DNA of 64,000 nucleotides, taken from assembly GCA_964494505.1 (NCBI GenBank), contig CAZBRO010000005.1, forward strand, positions 186,001 through 250,000, read 5' to 3'. The notes below the pieces were generated by a model. The model searched no databases and was not told where the DNA came from. It saw nothing but the letters and a program-made list of their open reading frames with translations. The DNA comes from CAIYRG01 sp964494505. GTDB taxonomy: Bacteria; Pseudomonadota; Alphaproteobacteria; Micropepsales; Micropepsaceae. The stretch's first letter is position 1; each line of letters opens with the position of its first letter. Shown in pieces: positions 1 through 8,661 of the stretch. Position numbers and translations under genes: made by a program.

Positions 1-878
1 ACTAGCAGGTTCCCGAGAAGACACAACGCAATGCCGGCCACCATCTCGATCTGCCAATGCAGGTCCTCGAACAGGGTGGAAAGCATCAGCGCCACCACGG
101 GAATGGCGACGGAGGAATAGGCCGCGCGCCCCGCGCCGATGCGGGCCATCAGCGTGACATAGGCGCCGAACGCAATCACCGAACCGAACAGCGCGAGGTA
201 CAGAAGCGAGCCGATATAGGGCAGGGTGCGTTCGAACACGAACGAATCACCCGCGACGACAGCGTAAAGCGCAACCGACGCGGCCCCGTACAGCATGGCC
301 CAGCCATGCACCTGCACGATGCCCAAGCCGGCGCGGGAATTGCGCACGGCCACCATGTTGCCCAGTGCCGCGATCAGCGTTGCCGCAACGCCGTAAGCCA
401 CGCCAGTCCATTCCGCGCCCGTGGCCGAAAACCGCGCCACCTCCGGCCAGAACACCAACACCACGCCCACGATGCCGATAGCCGTGCCCGCGGCATCGCG
501 CGCACCGATGGGCGTGCCGTAGACCAGGCGCATCAGCGCGAGGTTGAGAAACGCCATCAGAGAAAAGATCACCGCGACCAGACCCGAGGTCAGCTGCTCC
601 TCGGCGATATAGACGGCGAGATAATTGATGCCGAACATGGTGAGGCCTTCCAGCGCCAGCCACGGATGCTGGCGCCGGGCGAAATTGAGCGGCAGACCCT
701 TCCACAGCGCATAGCCAAGCAGAATCAGCGCCGCCAGCGCGAACCGCCACACCACCGAAACCGCGGCGGGAACCGGCCCAAGCTGGAACTTGATCGCGAG
801 CCATGTCGAGCCCCAGATCAGCACCGCCGTGGCGTAGAGATGAAGATTGCTGAGGCCCGCGGGCTCTTCATGCCGCAT
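1..878 (-). CDS. EamA/DMT-family permease, C-terminus beyond window
   Basis: Inner-membrane drug/metabolite-type transporter, substrate unknown. The minus-strand frame is open from an ATG at 878 to the window edge (292 codons), close to the usual full length of about 290-300 residues, so only a few C-terminal residues are missing. The N-terminal helix reads LHLYATAVLIWGSTWLAIKF, the classic EamA start with its WGS motif. The frame ends in another hydrophobic helix (VAGIALCLLGNLL). Its start overlaps the end of the upstream antitoxin gene by 11 bp, so the two are probably co-transcribed. Confidence 0.85.
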   Translation of the reverse strand, partial: MRHEEPAGLSNLHLYATAVLIWGSTWLAIKFQLGPVPAAVSVVWRFALAALILLGYALWKGLPLNFARRQHPWLALEGLTMFGINYLAVYIAEEQLTSGLVAVIFSLMAFLNLALMRLVYGTPIGARDAAGTAIGIVGVVLVFWPEVARFSATGAEWTGVAYGVAATLIAALGNMVAVRNSRAGLGIVQVHGWAMLYGAASVALYAVVAGDSFVFERTLPYIGSLLYLALFGSVIAFGAYVTLMARIGAGRAAYSSVAIPVVALMLSTLFEDLHWQIEMVAGIALCLLGNLL

Positions 879-1209
879 GCAGCACGACATCCACATGGAT
901 GGTGTCGAACGGAAACTCCACGCGGCCCTCGTCAGTCTTGGTCAGAATGCCGCAATCGAGCAGCGCATGGATGTCGCCATGCACAGCTTTGACATCGCGG
1001 TTGATCCGGCGCGCCACCTCGCGGATCGCCAGAGGCCCTGCGCCGGCCATTACACGCACCAATTCCCAGCGTTTCATGGTGAGAAGCTTGAACAGGAGTT
1101 CCGGCGTCTCGAAGCTGATATGCGCCCCTTGGCGACGGCCTTTGAAGCCTTCGAGCGCGCGCCGGTTCACCGTATCGCGATTGGAGACTTCCAGTGTCAC
1201 TGTCTTCAC
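868..1209 (-). CDS. HVO_A0114-family HTH antitoxin (TumA-like)
   Basis: A 113-residue DNA-binding protein of the HVO_A0114 type, the usual antitoxin partner of TumE (formerly DUF6516) toxins. It has a winged-helix core (ELVRVMAGAGPLAIREVARR, then DVKAVHGDIHALLDCGIL) and a C-terminal strand VEFPFDTIHVDV typical of the family. I chose the GTG at 1209, which lies one base after the stop of the upstream toxin remnant; a longer upstream reading would run through that remnant out of frame. The antitoxin looks intact while its toxin does not. Family assignment is by recalled sequence pattern, not a search. Confidence 0.75.
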   Translation of the reverse strand: MKTVTLEVSNRDTVNRRALEGFKGRRQGAHISFETPELLFKLLTMKRWELVRVMAGAGPLAIREVARRINRDVKAVHGDIHALLDCGILTKTDEGRVEFPFDTIHVDVVLHAA

Positions 1210-1210
1210 G

Positions 1211-1325
1211 TCAGCGTCTCCTTGCCTCAACGTCGCGCCAAAAATCATCGAGCAATGCTTCCGGGCTCGTGAAGTCATAGGCCTCCTCGGCATCGCCGAT
1301 GTGGCGATGGTCGCCTTTTCCTGCC
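1211..1325 (-). pseudogene. 3' remnant of a TumE-family toxin gene
   Basis: In this frame the last about 37 codons read GKGDHRHIGDAEEAYDF followed by TSPEALLDDFWRDVEARRRR and a stop one base before the antitoxin GTG. GDHRH, then Y-x-F, then L-x-x-DF, is the C-terminal signature of TumE toxins, which are normally about 110-120 residues. No start codon or N-terminal part precedes it: the upstream sequence is the 3' end of a TTT receptor gene ending at 1326. I infer a deletion or recombination that removed the first two thirds of the toxin. Confidence 0.65.
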
Positions 1326-2363
1326 TCAGGACGACTTCTCCGCGCTCGCGGCCAGTTTCACCACGGCGGGAGGCGAGGCGTAAATCTCCCGTATCAGCTT
1401 TTCGACCTCGACGCCGGAAACCGGCCGCACTTCGAGGTCCAGCCGCTTGGCCTCGGCGAGGAACGCCGGGTCCTTCATCGTTGCGTCGAAGGCGGCACGC
1501 AACGCGGCCGCGCGATCGGCCGGCACGCCCGGCGGCGCCGCGAAGGGCCGCGCAATCGACTGACGCGAGACGATCAGCTTCAGCGCCGCCTTGTTCTCCG
1601 GCGTCGTCGGCAAATCCATCACCAGCGGGACGTTGGGCAAATCCTCGTGCTTTTCGAGCGCCAGCTGCAGCACGATGTTGATCTTCTTGCCGTCGAGCAA
1701 GGGCTTGCTCTGCGAGACAAGGCTCGACCATGACCAGCCGCAGCGTCCGGCGATCTCGCCGCGCTCCATGCCGAGATTGATGGAGGCGCCGCCGTCCGCG
1801 TAGCCCGTCACCACCCTCGTCGGCAGGTGAAACAGATTGCGCAGCACCGTCGGGAAGATTTCCGAATCCGCGCCCGCGGCCGATGCGCCGATGGTGGTGG
1901 GTTTCTTCTGAACGTCGTCCCAGGTCTTGATGCCGCTGGTGGACCAGAAGGCGCAGACCGAGACCTCGTTGGAGACGCTGCCGATCCAGGTGTATTTCGC
2001 CGCCTCGAATTGGGTGCCCTGGGCATGGCCGAGCAGAGGCTCCACCACGAGGCCGCGCGCGAAAGTGCCGATGACGGTGCCGTCTTTGCGCGCGACATTG
2101 TAGAGATAGTTCATCGCCTTGACGCCGCCGGCGCCGGGCATGTTCTGCGGCACCATCGTCGGGTTGCCGGGGATGTGCTTGCCCATATAGCGCGCGAGCG
2201 TGCGGGCATAGAGATCGTAGCCGCCACCGGGTCCGAACCCGACCAGGACCTGGATGGTCTTGCCCTTGTAGAAATTCTCGACGGCGTCGGCCGCGCGGGC
2301 GGAAGCCGCCGTGCCCAAAACCAGCGCACCCGTCACCAGTGAAGCAACAACGCGCTTCATCAT
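1326..2363 (-). CDS. Bug/TTT-type periplasmic substrate-binding receptor
   Basis: Extracytoplasmic receptor of the tripartite tricarboxylate transporter (Bordetella uptake gene) family. The signal peptide is MMKRVVASLVTGALVLGTAA ending in ASARA, followed by the family hallmarks FYKGKTIQVLVGFGPGGGYD and IPGNPTMVPQNMPGAGG. The length of about 345 residues is normal. I chose the double ATG at 2363/2360 because the signal peptide starts there and a GGAAGGAATT stretch lies just upstream; upstream extensions have no hydrophobic start. No TctA or TctB permease gene occurs in the window, so it is an orphan receptor. It is divergent from a second receptor (start 2551), with about 187 bp between them. 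Confidence 0.88.
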   Translation of the reverse strand: MMKRVVASLVTGALVLGTAASARAADAVENFYKGKTIQVLVGFGPGGGYDLYARTLARYMGKHIPGNPTMVPQNMPGAGGVKAMNYLYNVARKDGTVIGTFARGLVVEPLLGHAQGTQFEAAKYTWIGSVSNEVSVCAFWSTSGIKTWDDVQKKPTTIGASAAGADSEIFPTVLRNLFHLPTRVVTGYADGGASINLGMERGEIAGRCGWSWSSLVSQSKPLLDGKKINIVLQLALEKHEDLPNVPLVMDLPTTPENKAALKLIVSRQSIARPFAAPPGVPADRAAALRAAFDATMKDPAFLAEAKRLDLEVRPVSGVEVEKLIREIYASPPAVVKLAASAEKSS

Positions 2364-2550
2364 TTCCGCAATTCCTTCCCGTGCCGGCCTTATCGCCGCC
2401 CTTTCTCGACGCATAGCATTTTTCGCAAGACCTCAGAAGCCGCAGGCAGCAACCTTACCGCGATGGAAATTGCCGGGACGGGTGCGATTGGCTAGGCTTC
2501 GTGTCCGGGACGGGTTTCAACCTTTGGCTGTCCCGGCTGGGAGGAAGCCG

Positions 2551-3543
2551 ATGCGCATGCGTTGGTTGGCATTTGCCGCTTGTTTAGGCTTCATCCCGGC
2601 GCAGGCGTCCGCCGCCGAATCCCAGATGTTCGACGGCAAGACCATCACCTACATCGTCGCCACGACTCCGGGCGGCGGCTACGACACCTATGGCCGGCTG
2701 ATCGCGCGCTACCTGCAGCGCCATCTGCCGGGCTCGCGCGTGCTGGTGAAGAATGTGCCGGGTGCCGGCAACATCATCGGCGCAAACGAGATCTATGCCG
2801 CGCGGCCCGATGGGCTGACCATGGGCATGTTCAACACCGGCCTGATCTACGATCAGCTGCTCGGCCGTGACGGCGTGAAGTTCGATCTCGCCAAATTTTC
2901 CTGGATCGGCAAGGCGGCGTCCGAAGGCCGGGGCGTGCTGGTCTCGAACGCGTCGGGGATCAAGACCTTCGACGATATGCTGAAAGCCAAGACGCCGATC
3001 AAGTTCGCGGCCTCCGGCATCGGCGCGGCGTCGTACAACGACACGCGCATCCTGGCCGACGCGCTGCATCTGAATGTCCAGATCATCAACGGCTTCACCG
3101 GCAATGAAGGCGAGATGAGCATGCTCCGCGGCGAAGTCGCGGCCCAGGTCGGCACCGTCGATTCGCTGGAACAATTCGCCAAACAAGGCCACGCCTTCTG
3201 GGTGTTGTCGCTGTCGGGGACCGAGCTTCCTCCCGAGGTGCCGCGCGCGGCGGCGTATGTGAAGGACGACAAGGGCCGGAAGATGCTGGCGCTGTTGGCG
3301 GCGCTCTCCGAAATGGGACGGCTGACGGCGGGCCCGCCGGGGATTCCGGCAAACGTGCTGACGACGGAGCGCGATGCACTGACCGCGGTGATGAAGGACC
3401 CGGCATTTCTGGCGGACGCGAAAAAGCTGAACCTGCCGATCACGTATCTGCCGGGCGATGTGGTGGAGGCGCGGATCAAGGCCGCGCTGAATCAGCCGCC
3501 GGAAACGATCGCCACTCTGAAGCACGCGGCCGGCGGCGGCTAG
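2551..3543 (+). CDS. Bug/TTT-type periplasmic substrate-binding receptor
   Basis: A 330-residue receptor of the same family as its divergent neighbour. It opens with a signal peptide (MRMRWLAFAACLGFIPAQAS, cleavage near SAA) and then shows DGKTITYIVATTPGGGYDTY and LVKNVPGAGNIIGANEIY, the loop that contacts carboxylate ligands in Bug proteins. The ATG at 2551 has a good Shine-Dalgarno (GGGAGGAAGCCG). No transporter membrane subunits are near. The ligand is not predictable beyond a likely carboxylate. Confidence 0.88.
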   Translation: MRMRWLAFAACLGFIPAQASAAESQMFDGKTITYIVATTPGGGYDTYGRLIARYLQRHLPGSRVLVKNVPGAGNIIGANEIYAARPDGLTMGMFNTGLIYDQLLGRDGVKFDLAKFSWIGKAASEGRGVLVSNASGIKTFDDMLKAKTPIKFAASGIGAASYNDTRILADALHLNVQIINGFTGNEGEMSMLRGEVAAQVGTVDSLEQFAKQGHAFWVLSLSGTELPPEVPRAAAYVKDDKGRKMLALLAALSEMGRLTAGPPGIPANVLTTERDALTAVMKDPAFLADAKKLNLPITYLPGDVVEARIKAALNQPPETIATLKHAAGGG

Positions 3544-3570
3544 AGATTGCAATCAGACGAGATCAAAGTC

Positions 3571-3661
3571 CTCATGCTTCGTCCCTCGACAAGCTCGGGA
3601 TGAAGAAGCTCAGCATGAGGATTCTCGCTTAGATCCTCACCCTGAGCTTGTCGAAGGGTGA
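3571..3661. repeat. REP-like palindrome, family A (copy 1)
   Basis: Intergenic palindromic sequence built on the core CTGAGCTTGTCGAAG and its reverse complement, with two hairpins (TCCCTCGACAAGCTCGGGAT and CACCCTGAGCTTGTCGAAGG). It fills the gap between two convergent genes, where it could act as a bidirectional terminator. Related copies lie at 7619-7700 and 37635-37703. Confidence 0.75.
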
Positions 3662-3671
3662 GCAAACTGTT

Positions 3672-5300
3672 CTAGTTCTGATAGGTCATACGGGCCGTGA
3701 CGGGTTTCTGGCCGGCCATAAGATTGCGATTTAAGACGTCTTCAACCCGCACCGTCGCCACGATCTCCCGCATTCCCTCCGGGCTGAACGTCCGCTCGTT
3801 GAAGACGTGTTCGGACAGAAGCGGATTGGTCAGGGCCTGCGAGAAGGCGTCCAGGCCGACCATGCGGCCGATCAGCGGCGGCACAGCGGCACGCGGCGGA
3901 ACGTCTTCGGCAAAAAGCCCCACGAAAAATTCGATTCCGTCGGGATCGTCCCCATAGAGGCCACGAAGTACCTCGATCTTCCTTGGATCGCCGGTGATCT
4001 GTTCGAACCGCGTGACGCGCGGATAGCCGACCGCCTCGCGATAATCGTTGTAGCAGCCGACCTGATGAATGCGGCTCTGTTCGATGGCTCTGAGTTCGGC
4101 GTCAACCAGGAAGGGCGCGGTGTTCAGCAGGCCGACTTCCCAGGCGCGGCTTCCACTAGCCGAAACGGCGAGCGGCGCGATGCCCGATTGCAGGAGATGG
4201 GAATTGTCGAAAAGAATATCCTTGGTCGGAACGGGCTTGCCGCCGATGACGACTTCATCGGGCACCAGGCTGTGCCAGCGATAGAGCAGGTTGAACTCGA
4301 CCGGAATCCAGTTCGGCTTGTTCCAATATTCCCGCCAGCACACTTCAGGGTTGGCCGACAACTGAAAATAATACGGCGAGATGTGGTTGATGTATTCCTC
4401 GACCACGATCTTGATGAGTTCGACAACCACGATATTGCGGGCGGTCTGGAAAACCCGTTCGTCGTCCCAGGCGGGATAGGCCTTTTCCAGCATGCCCGCC
4501 AGACGATTGTGCTCGCGCAGGAACAAATTGTTCAGCATCGCGGTGAACGGCGTCAGGTTGGCGCGCTCGCCGCCAAAGGCGAAAATGTTCTTGCGCAGTT
4601 CGGCTGCGCGCGACGGCTCAAGGTTCGCGAGGTAACTCTCCAGCCCAAGCGGTTTTCGCAGAACCGCGTATTCCGGTTTTATCTGCCCGTCCGCGCCATA
4701 GAGCTTCGGCGCATAGATTTCGCCGTCGATCTCCTCGCATTTGAGGCGGCCTTTTTGTCCGGGTGCTTCCGACATCAGACGCAGGGCTTGGGTTTGCTCG
4801 CGCGTCAGGCCGTAGAGCGGATTGAGATCGATCTGGTGACTGGTGTGCGTGCGGCGGCGATCGACCGCGTCCGTCATCAGAAACCCGTCCGTGAACCACT
4901 GGGCGAAAGACAGGAACAGAACCGTCGAATCTTCCGAGATGATTGGGCCTTGGGGCCGTACCTGGAAGAGTTGCGCCATATCGGCGAGCTTGGGATAGGC
5001 CGGCAGCACCTTGACCGGAAGATGGCGCGAGAACCAATCGCGGTCGGTCAAGGACTCCCAAGACGTATAGCAGGCCATGGCGGCATTCGAGTCGCCCTTG
5101 ACGGGCATCGAGCTGTACTCATGCGGCCGGCACGGAGCGCGCCGCGCGGCAAGTCCGATGATCTGTTTGTTGGCCCAGCGTCTCAAAGCCGGGACCGCCA
5201 TGATGAAACCCCAAAGGCGCGGGAAATGCGTAAGGACGTAGGTTTCGAGGCGATTGGTCAGGCCATCGCGGCTCTTGTCGTGCAGGGCCCGTTGCGTCAT
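3672..5300 (-). CDS. Bacterial cyclooxygenase-like animal haem peroxidase
   Basis: A 542-residue member of the animal haem-peroxidase superfamily, closest by eye to cyclooxygenase and fatty-acid dioxygenases. EFNLLYRWHSLVPD matches the COX segment carrying the catalytic tyrosine and proximal haem histidine: here Tyr340 and His343. LFLREHNRLA matches the conserved REHNR helix. In the distal segment SFAQWFTDGF the glutamine is kept (Gln134), but the position of the COX distal histidine is Asp138. Family members oxygenate fatty acids or reduce peroxides. No signal peptide is seen; the N-terminus is basic and moderately hydrophobic, so peripheral membrane contact is possible. I chose the ATG at 5300 because GAGGGG lies nine bases upstream; an in-frame start at 5342 has no such site. 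It stands alone transcriptionally. Confidence 0.85.
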   Translation of the reverse strand: MTQRALHDKSRDGLTNRLETYVLTHFPRLWGFIMAVPALRRWANKQIIGLAARRAPCRPHEYSSMPVKGDSNAAMACYTSWESLTDRDWFSRHLPVKVLPAYPKLADMAQLFQVRPQGPIISEDSTVLFLSFAQWFTDGFLMTDAVDRRRTHTSHQIDLNPLYGLTREQTQALRLMSEAPGQKGRLKCEEIDGEIYAPKLYGADGQIKPEYAVLRKPLGLESYLANLEPSRAAELRKNIFAFGGERANLTPFTAMLNNLFLREHNRLAGMLEKAYPAWDDERVFQTARNIVVVELIKIVVEEYINHISPYYFQLSANPEVCWREYWNKPNWIPVEFNLLYRWHSLVPDEVVIGGKPVPTKDILFDNSHLLQSGIAPLAVSASGSRAWEVGLLNTAPFLVDAELRAIEQSRIHQVGCYNDYREAVGYPRVTRFEQITGDPRKIEVLRGLYGDDPDGIEFFVGLFAEDVPPRAAVPPLIGRMVGLDAFSQALTNPLLSEHVFNERTFSPEGMREIVATVRVEDVLNRNLMAGQKPVTARMTYQN

Positions 5301-5515
5301 CTCGCATTTCCCCTCGACACGACGGCGAAGACCCAAGACCATACGCCGGATCGGAGCTCGCGTGTAGCCGGAGGGACGCGATTCTCCACAGCCGCTGTAT
5401 CGCGCGCGGCTGCTTCTCTCAAAGGCGCCGCTGGCGGAGACGCGAATTGACCCGGTATTTATGAATGCGCGTGCACGGGGTGGTTTTGGACATAGCGCCC
5501 GTTCTCCGTTAGCGT

Positions 5516-5812
5516 ATGGTTATGAAACCCTCCGACGCCCTTGCAACTCATCGTGCGGCGTTGCGCCAGCTCGTCAGCCGCCACAACGTCGCCCGCCCGC
5601 GCGTCTTCGGCTCGGTACTCACCGGTACTGACACGGAGGAAAGCGACCTCGATTTGCTCGTCGACTCTACGGCGTCAACAACATTGTTCACACTCGCCCG
5701 CCTTGAGCACGAAGCCGAACAATTGTTGGGCGTACGGGTATCGGTGCTGACGCCGAAATTTCTCTCGGTGAAATTCCGCGACCGTGTGCTCGAACAGGCT
5801 GTCCCCCTATGA
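5516..5812 (+). CDS. mntA: MntA-type nucleotidyltransferase antitoxin
   Basis: A 98-residue minimal nucleotidyltransferase. The motif GSVLTGTDTEESDLD fits G-S-x10-D-x-D exactly, giving the two metal-binding aspartates. In the known MntA/HepT system this enzyme adds AMP to the HEPN toxin on a tyrosine near its active site and neutralises it. The stop overlaps the ATG of the toxin gene by four bases, so translation is coupled. A second ATG in frame at 5522 is an equally plausible start; neither has a strong Shine-Dalgarno. Confidence 0.85.
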   Translation: MVMKPSDALATHRAALRQLVSRHNVARPRVFGSVLTGTDTEESDLDLLVDSTASTTLFTLARLEHEAEQLLGVRVSVLTPKFLSVKFRDRVLEQAVPL

Positions 5813-6186
5813 AGCACCCCGAGCGGGTGGAGGATTATCTCGAACACATGGCTGAGGCCATCGAGCGCGCGACGGCCTACCTTCAACAGGTGGGCAGCGG
5901 CGAGGAACTGGAACACAACCGGCTGCTCCAAGATGCGGTCGCACGGAATATCGAGATTATCGGCGAAGCAGCGAACCACATTCTGCAAATGGATCCATCG
6001 TTCGTCGTGCGCCATCCGGAACTGCCGTGGCCGGAGATGCGCGGCATGCGCAACAAAATGGTTCATGGCTATTTCGATGTCGAATGGGAAACCGTTTGGG
6101 GCACAGTCAAGACCGATCTGCCCTTGCTCAAGGAGCAAATTCAGGCCCTGCTACTCCAGCTCCGTCAGGAGCGTGAGCGGGGATAA
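5809..6186 (+). CDS. hepT: HepT-type HEPN RNase toxin
   Basis: A 125-residue all-helical HEPN protein. The motif RNKMVHGYF contains the catalytic R-x4-H and the tyrosine two residues later, which is the AMPylation target in characterised HepT proteins; all three are present, so the toxin looks functional. The N-terminal helix (VEDYLEHMAEAIERATAYL) and the NIEIIGEAANHIL segment are typical of the family. The gene overlaps the antitoxin gene by ATGA. This antitoxin-first order is common for the pair. Confidence 0.88.
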   Translation: MKHPERVEDYLEHMAEAIERATAYLQQVGSGEELEHNRLLQDAVARNIEIIGEAANHILQMDPSFVVRHPELPWPEMRGMRNKMVHGYFDVEWETVWGTVKTDLPLLKEQIQALLLQLRQERERG

Positions 6187-6337
6187 GACCAGAGCTTGCA
6201 GCGCCAATCGCCGTCGCTTCAGGGACTATTGCTCCTGTCTCCGTATTATCCCACGCTACATTCGGTAGCGCGCCGATTTCTCCCTACCTACTAAGATATC
6301 GACTGCAAGCGGCAACTCCCCCGCAAGGGGATGGGCG

Positions 6338-7567
6338 CTACATCACATCGCCCAATTCGTCGGCGGCGGAAGAGTTGGGGTCGTAGAATTCCGCGTTCAT
6401 CCGGTTCGCGAGGCCTTCCTTCGCGAGCGTCTCGGCAAACTCCTCGCGGATGCGGGGATCCTCCATGTAATAGGGAATCGCGGCCCCGCCTTTCTTGATG
6501 TCGATGGCCCCGGCATCGATCTGCTGCTCGCCCGGCAGGCCCGCCTTCCGCGAGCGCTGATTGTTCGGCCCGTGCCAGGCGGACACGCGCAAGCCGTCCT
6601 TGCTGATCCCGAAATGCTGGTGGAACCAATCGCCCGACATGGGTGCTGCCGAAACGATACCGCCATATTCGTAATCCTGGCGCTTGATCTTGTCGGCATA
6701 GCCGTCCTTCCACGGCGTCATGCCGAGATCGGCGGGCCAGGTGTAGGTGTAGCCCTTGCCCTTCACGCAGAGCAGCACGGCGGCCGACATATGCTTGTGC
6801 GCCTTGGAATAGCGTCCTGTCTCATGGTGCCCGATCCACAAATAAAACCGGTTGCCGGCCATGTTGGGCTCGACGCGGCGATAGCCGGGCGAGCGGCGGT
6901 TGTCCAAGGGAAGCTGCGTGTTGACGATGTCGGGAATCAGATTGGTGCGCCGCATGGCGAGCCCGCGCACCGGATCGGGCTCGAGATCGTCCTTGGGCTT
7001 GAAATAATCCTCCGCACCCGAAAACCGTTCGGTGAACTGGTAGGGGCAGTTGAAGAGGAAATCGACGTTGTCGAGCAGGTTCATCATGTTGGGCGCGGTG
7101 GTGCCGCAATAGAGCAGCGCGGGCTGGCTCCCTGCATTGATGAAGCGGTGGTTGGTGTTCAGCGGAATGGAGAACAGCGAGCCCTTCTGCCATTCGAAGA
7201 CATGGCGCCTGGTATCGCCATCGCGCCAGACTTCGGTGGTGCCGCGGCCTTCGATGACGAACACGACCTTCTCGTAGAGATGCTTGTCGGTGTTGAGCGC
7301 GCCCGCGCCCGGCACTTCCACGACATAGGAGCCCCACAGCCCCTCCGTCCCGAAGAGCTGGATATAGGAGCCGCGCCCGCCCAGCCGCTTCCAGTCGCCG
7401 AGCGGCAGGTCCTGCATCCGTTTGACGCCGATGCCCCGGAAACAGGGGATGCCCTCGGCTTCGATGAAGCGGTCATAGGGCATGGGCGGGCGCTTGAACT
7501 TGCCGAAGCCCGCGTTCTCGCCTGCCTTGGGTTCGTGCCAGTGGCTACGATCGGTGACGTCGTGCAT
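6338..7567 (-). CDS. Bicupin protein, gentisate-dioxygenase-like fold
   Basis: A 409-residue protein with two cupin barrels. The first carries HLYEKVVFVIEGRGTTEVW and a distal NHRF; the second carries KAHKHMSAAVLLCVKGKG and a distal WFHQHFG. These are the histidine-rich metal-binding strands of cupins, and the second site is the more complete. No signal peptide. Family members are uncharacterised but often neighbour transporters and ring-cleavage enzymes, as here (receptor upstream, MFS, hydroxylase and gentisate-type dioxygenase divergent). It could be an aromatic-ring or side-chain dioxygenase; the reaction cannot be named. Confidence 0.72.
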   Translation of the reverse strand: MHDVTDRSHWHEPKAGENAGFGKFKRPPMPYDRFIEAEGIPCFRGIGVKRMQDLPLGDWKRLGGRGSYIQLFGTEGLWGSYVVEVPGAGALNTDKHLYEKVVFVIEGRGTTEVWRDGDTRRHVFEWQKGSLFSIPLNTNHRFINAGSQPALLYCGTTAPNMMNLLDNVDFLFNCPYQFTERFSGAEDYFKPKDDLEPDPVRGLAMRRTNLIPDIVNTQLPLDNRRSPGYRRVEPNMAGNRFYLWIGHHETGRYSKAHKHMSAAVLLCVKGKGYTYTWPADLGMTPWKDGYADKIKRQDYEYGGIVSAAPMSGDWFHQHFGISKDGLRVSAWHGPNNQRSRKAGLPGEQQIDAGAIDIKKGGAAIPYYMEDPRIREEFAETLAKEGLANRMNAEFYDPNSSAADELGDVM

Positions 7568-7618
7568 GGGTTATTCCCTAAATGGGTGACGTGAAGGCGA
7601 GCCCTGTTCGGCCCTCTG

Positions 7619-7700
7619 TTTCGACAAGCTCATGCTTCGACAAGCTCAGCATGAGGGAAGGGCGATGATCCTCGTCCTGAGCCTGTCGAAGGACGAGGGC
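7619..7700. repeat. REP-like palindrome, family A (copy 2)
   Basis: Intergenic repeat with the CGACAAGCTCAGCATGAGG and CCTGAGCCTGTCGAAGGACG arms, the same core as at 3571-3661. It separates two minus-strand genes, the receptor upstream and the bicupin downstream. Confidence 0.75.
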
Positions 7701-7719
7701 AAGGCCCGATTGTGTTCGT

Positions 7720-8661
7720 TCAGGCGTGATAGCCGACCGCGGAATGGGCTTTCGCCTGGACGTGCATGTCGACCAGCTCCAGCGGCGAAGCCGTCTCCTC
7801 CAGCATCCCCCAGCTCTTCAGCCAATCATAGGTGCGCTGCATCTCGTCGATCGGGATGGGCGCGGGATCGCACACCTGAATGCGGCTTTCGCGGATGTCT
7901 TCCGGCGCAAGCGTTCCGATCTCCGCGTCCTTGGCCTTGTGGTAATCGATGAAGTAATGGAGATACGCCTTCTTGTTGGCGTTGATGCGCTTGACTGCCT
8001 CGCGCACTGCCCGGTTGAATGCGCCATAGGTTTCCGCATCCACCCGGTCGGATGCGACTTCGGTCCCGTGGTAGAATGCGGACGCGATGGTGCGGCAGCC
8101 CTTCTTCTCGGCCAGCGTGATGTAAGGTTCGGTCAGGGTGGTGGCTTCCAGCTCGCCCCGCATCATGGAATCGAAGCGGTAGCGCGATCCGTTGGGCGCC
8201 TTTACCACCCTTATCAGTTCGCGCGGCAGAAACCCTTCGAGCAGATGCAGCGCCAGATAATGGGTGCCGAAATAGAAGGGCACGCCGACGCTCTTACCGG
8301 CGAGCTGTTGGGCGGTATAGACAGCCGAATCGGGCCTGACCACGATGGCCGCATAGGTGACGATGCCCCGCCGGCCGAGCTGGCGGGAGCCCACGCCCGT
8401 GTCCTGCACGCGGCAGTAATTTCCCCACTCGCAGGCGTTGTACATGTCGGCCTTGCCCTGCTCCAGCAAACGCCCATGGCTGGCGAACGGGTTTTCGCCC
8501 TTCTGGCTGGTGATGGAAGTGTCGGTCTTCTTCTCGACGCCCTTTTCGCGGTCGGCCCATTCGATGGCGAGGCCTTCTTTCTCGAACAGTCCCTCGTCAT
8601 AGGCCACCAGTTCCGGCAACCCCTGGAAGGGCGCCGTCGTCTCCAGGACAAGCTTCTTCAT
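7720..8661 (-). CDS. NMT1/THI5-like substrate-binding protein lacking a signal peptide
   Basis: A 313-residue type II periplasmic-binding fold of the NMT1/SsuA group. It starts directly with the fold's first strand (MKKLVLETTAPFQGLPELVA, then YDEGLFEKEGLAIEW), continues through YNACEWGNYCRV and GKSVGVPFYFGTHYL, and ends in a helical C-terminus. No signal peptide or lipobox precedes the fold, and no in-frame upstream start adds one, so it may act in the cytoplasm. No ABC permease or ATPase is adjacent. It lies upstream of the bicupin gene on the same strand, about 150 bp apart. Confidence 0.72.
   Translation of the reverse strand: MKKLVLETTAPFQGLPELVAYDEGLFEKEGLAIEWADREKGVEKKTDTSITSQKGENPFASHGRLLEQGKADMYNACEWGNYCRVQDTGVGSRQLGRRGIVTYAAIVVRPDSAVYTAQQLAGKSVGVPFYFGTHYLALHLLEGFLPRELIRVVKAPNGSRYRFDSMMRGELEATTLTEPYITLAEKKGCRTIASAFYHGTEVASDRVDAETYGAFNRAVREAVKRINANKKAYLHYFIDYHKAKDAEIGTLAPEDIRESRIQVCDPAPIPIDEMQRTYDWLKSWGMLEETASPLELVDMHVQAKAHSAVGYHA

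Noticed and set aside
3807..5450. Open frame of 547 codons antisense to the peroxidase
   Set aside because: Low-complexity composition and no domain; the minus-strand frame has clear COX-family motifs.
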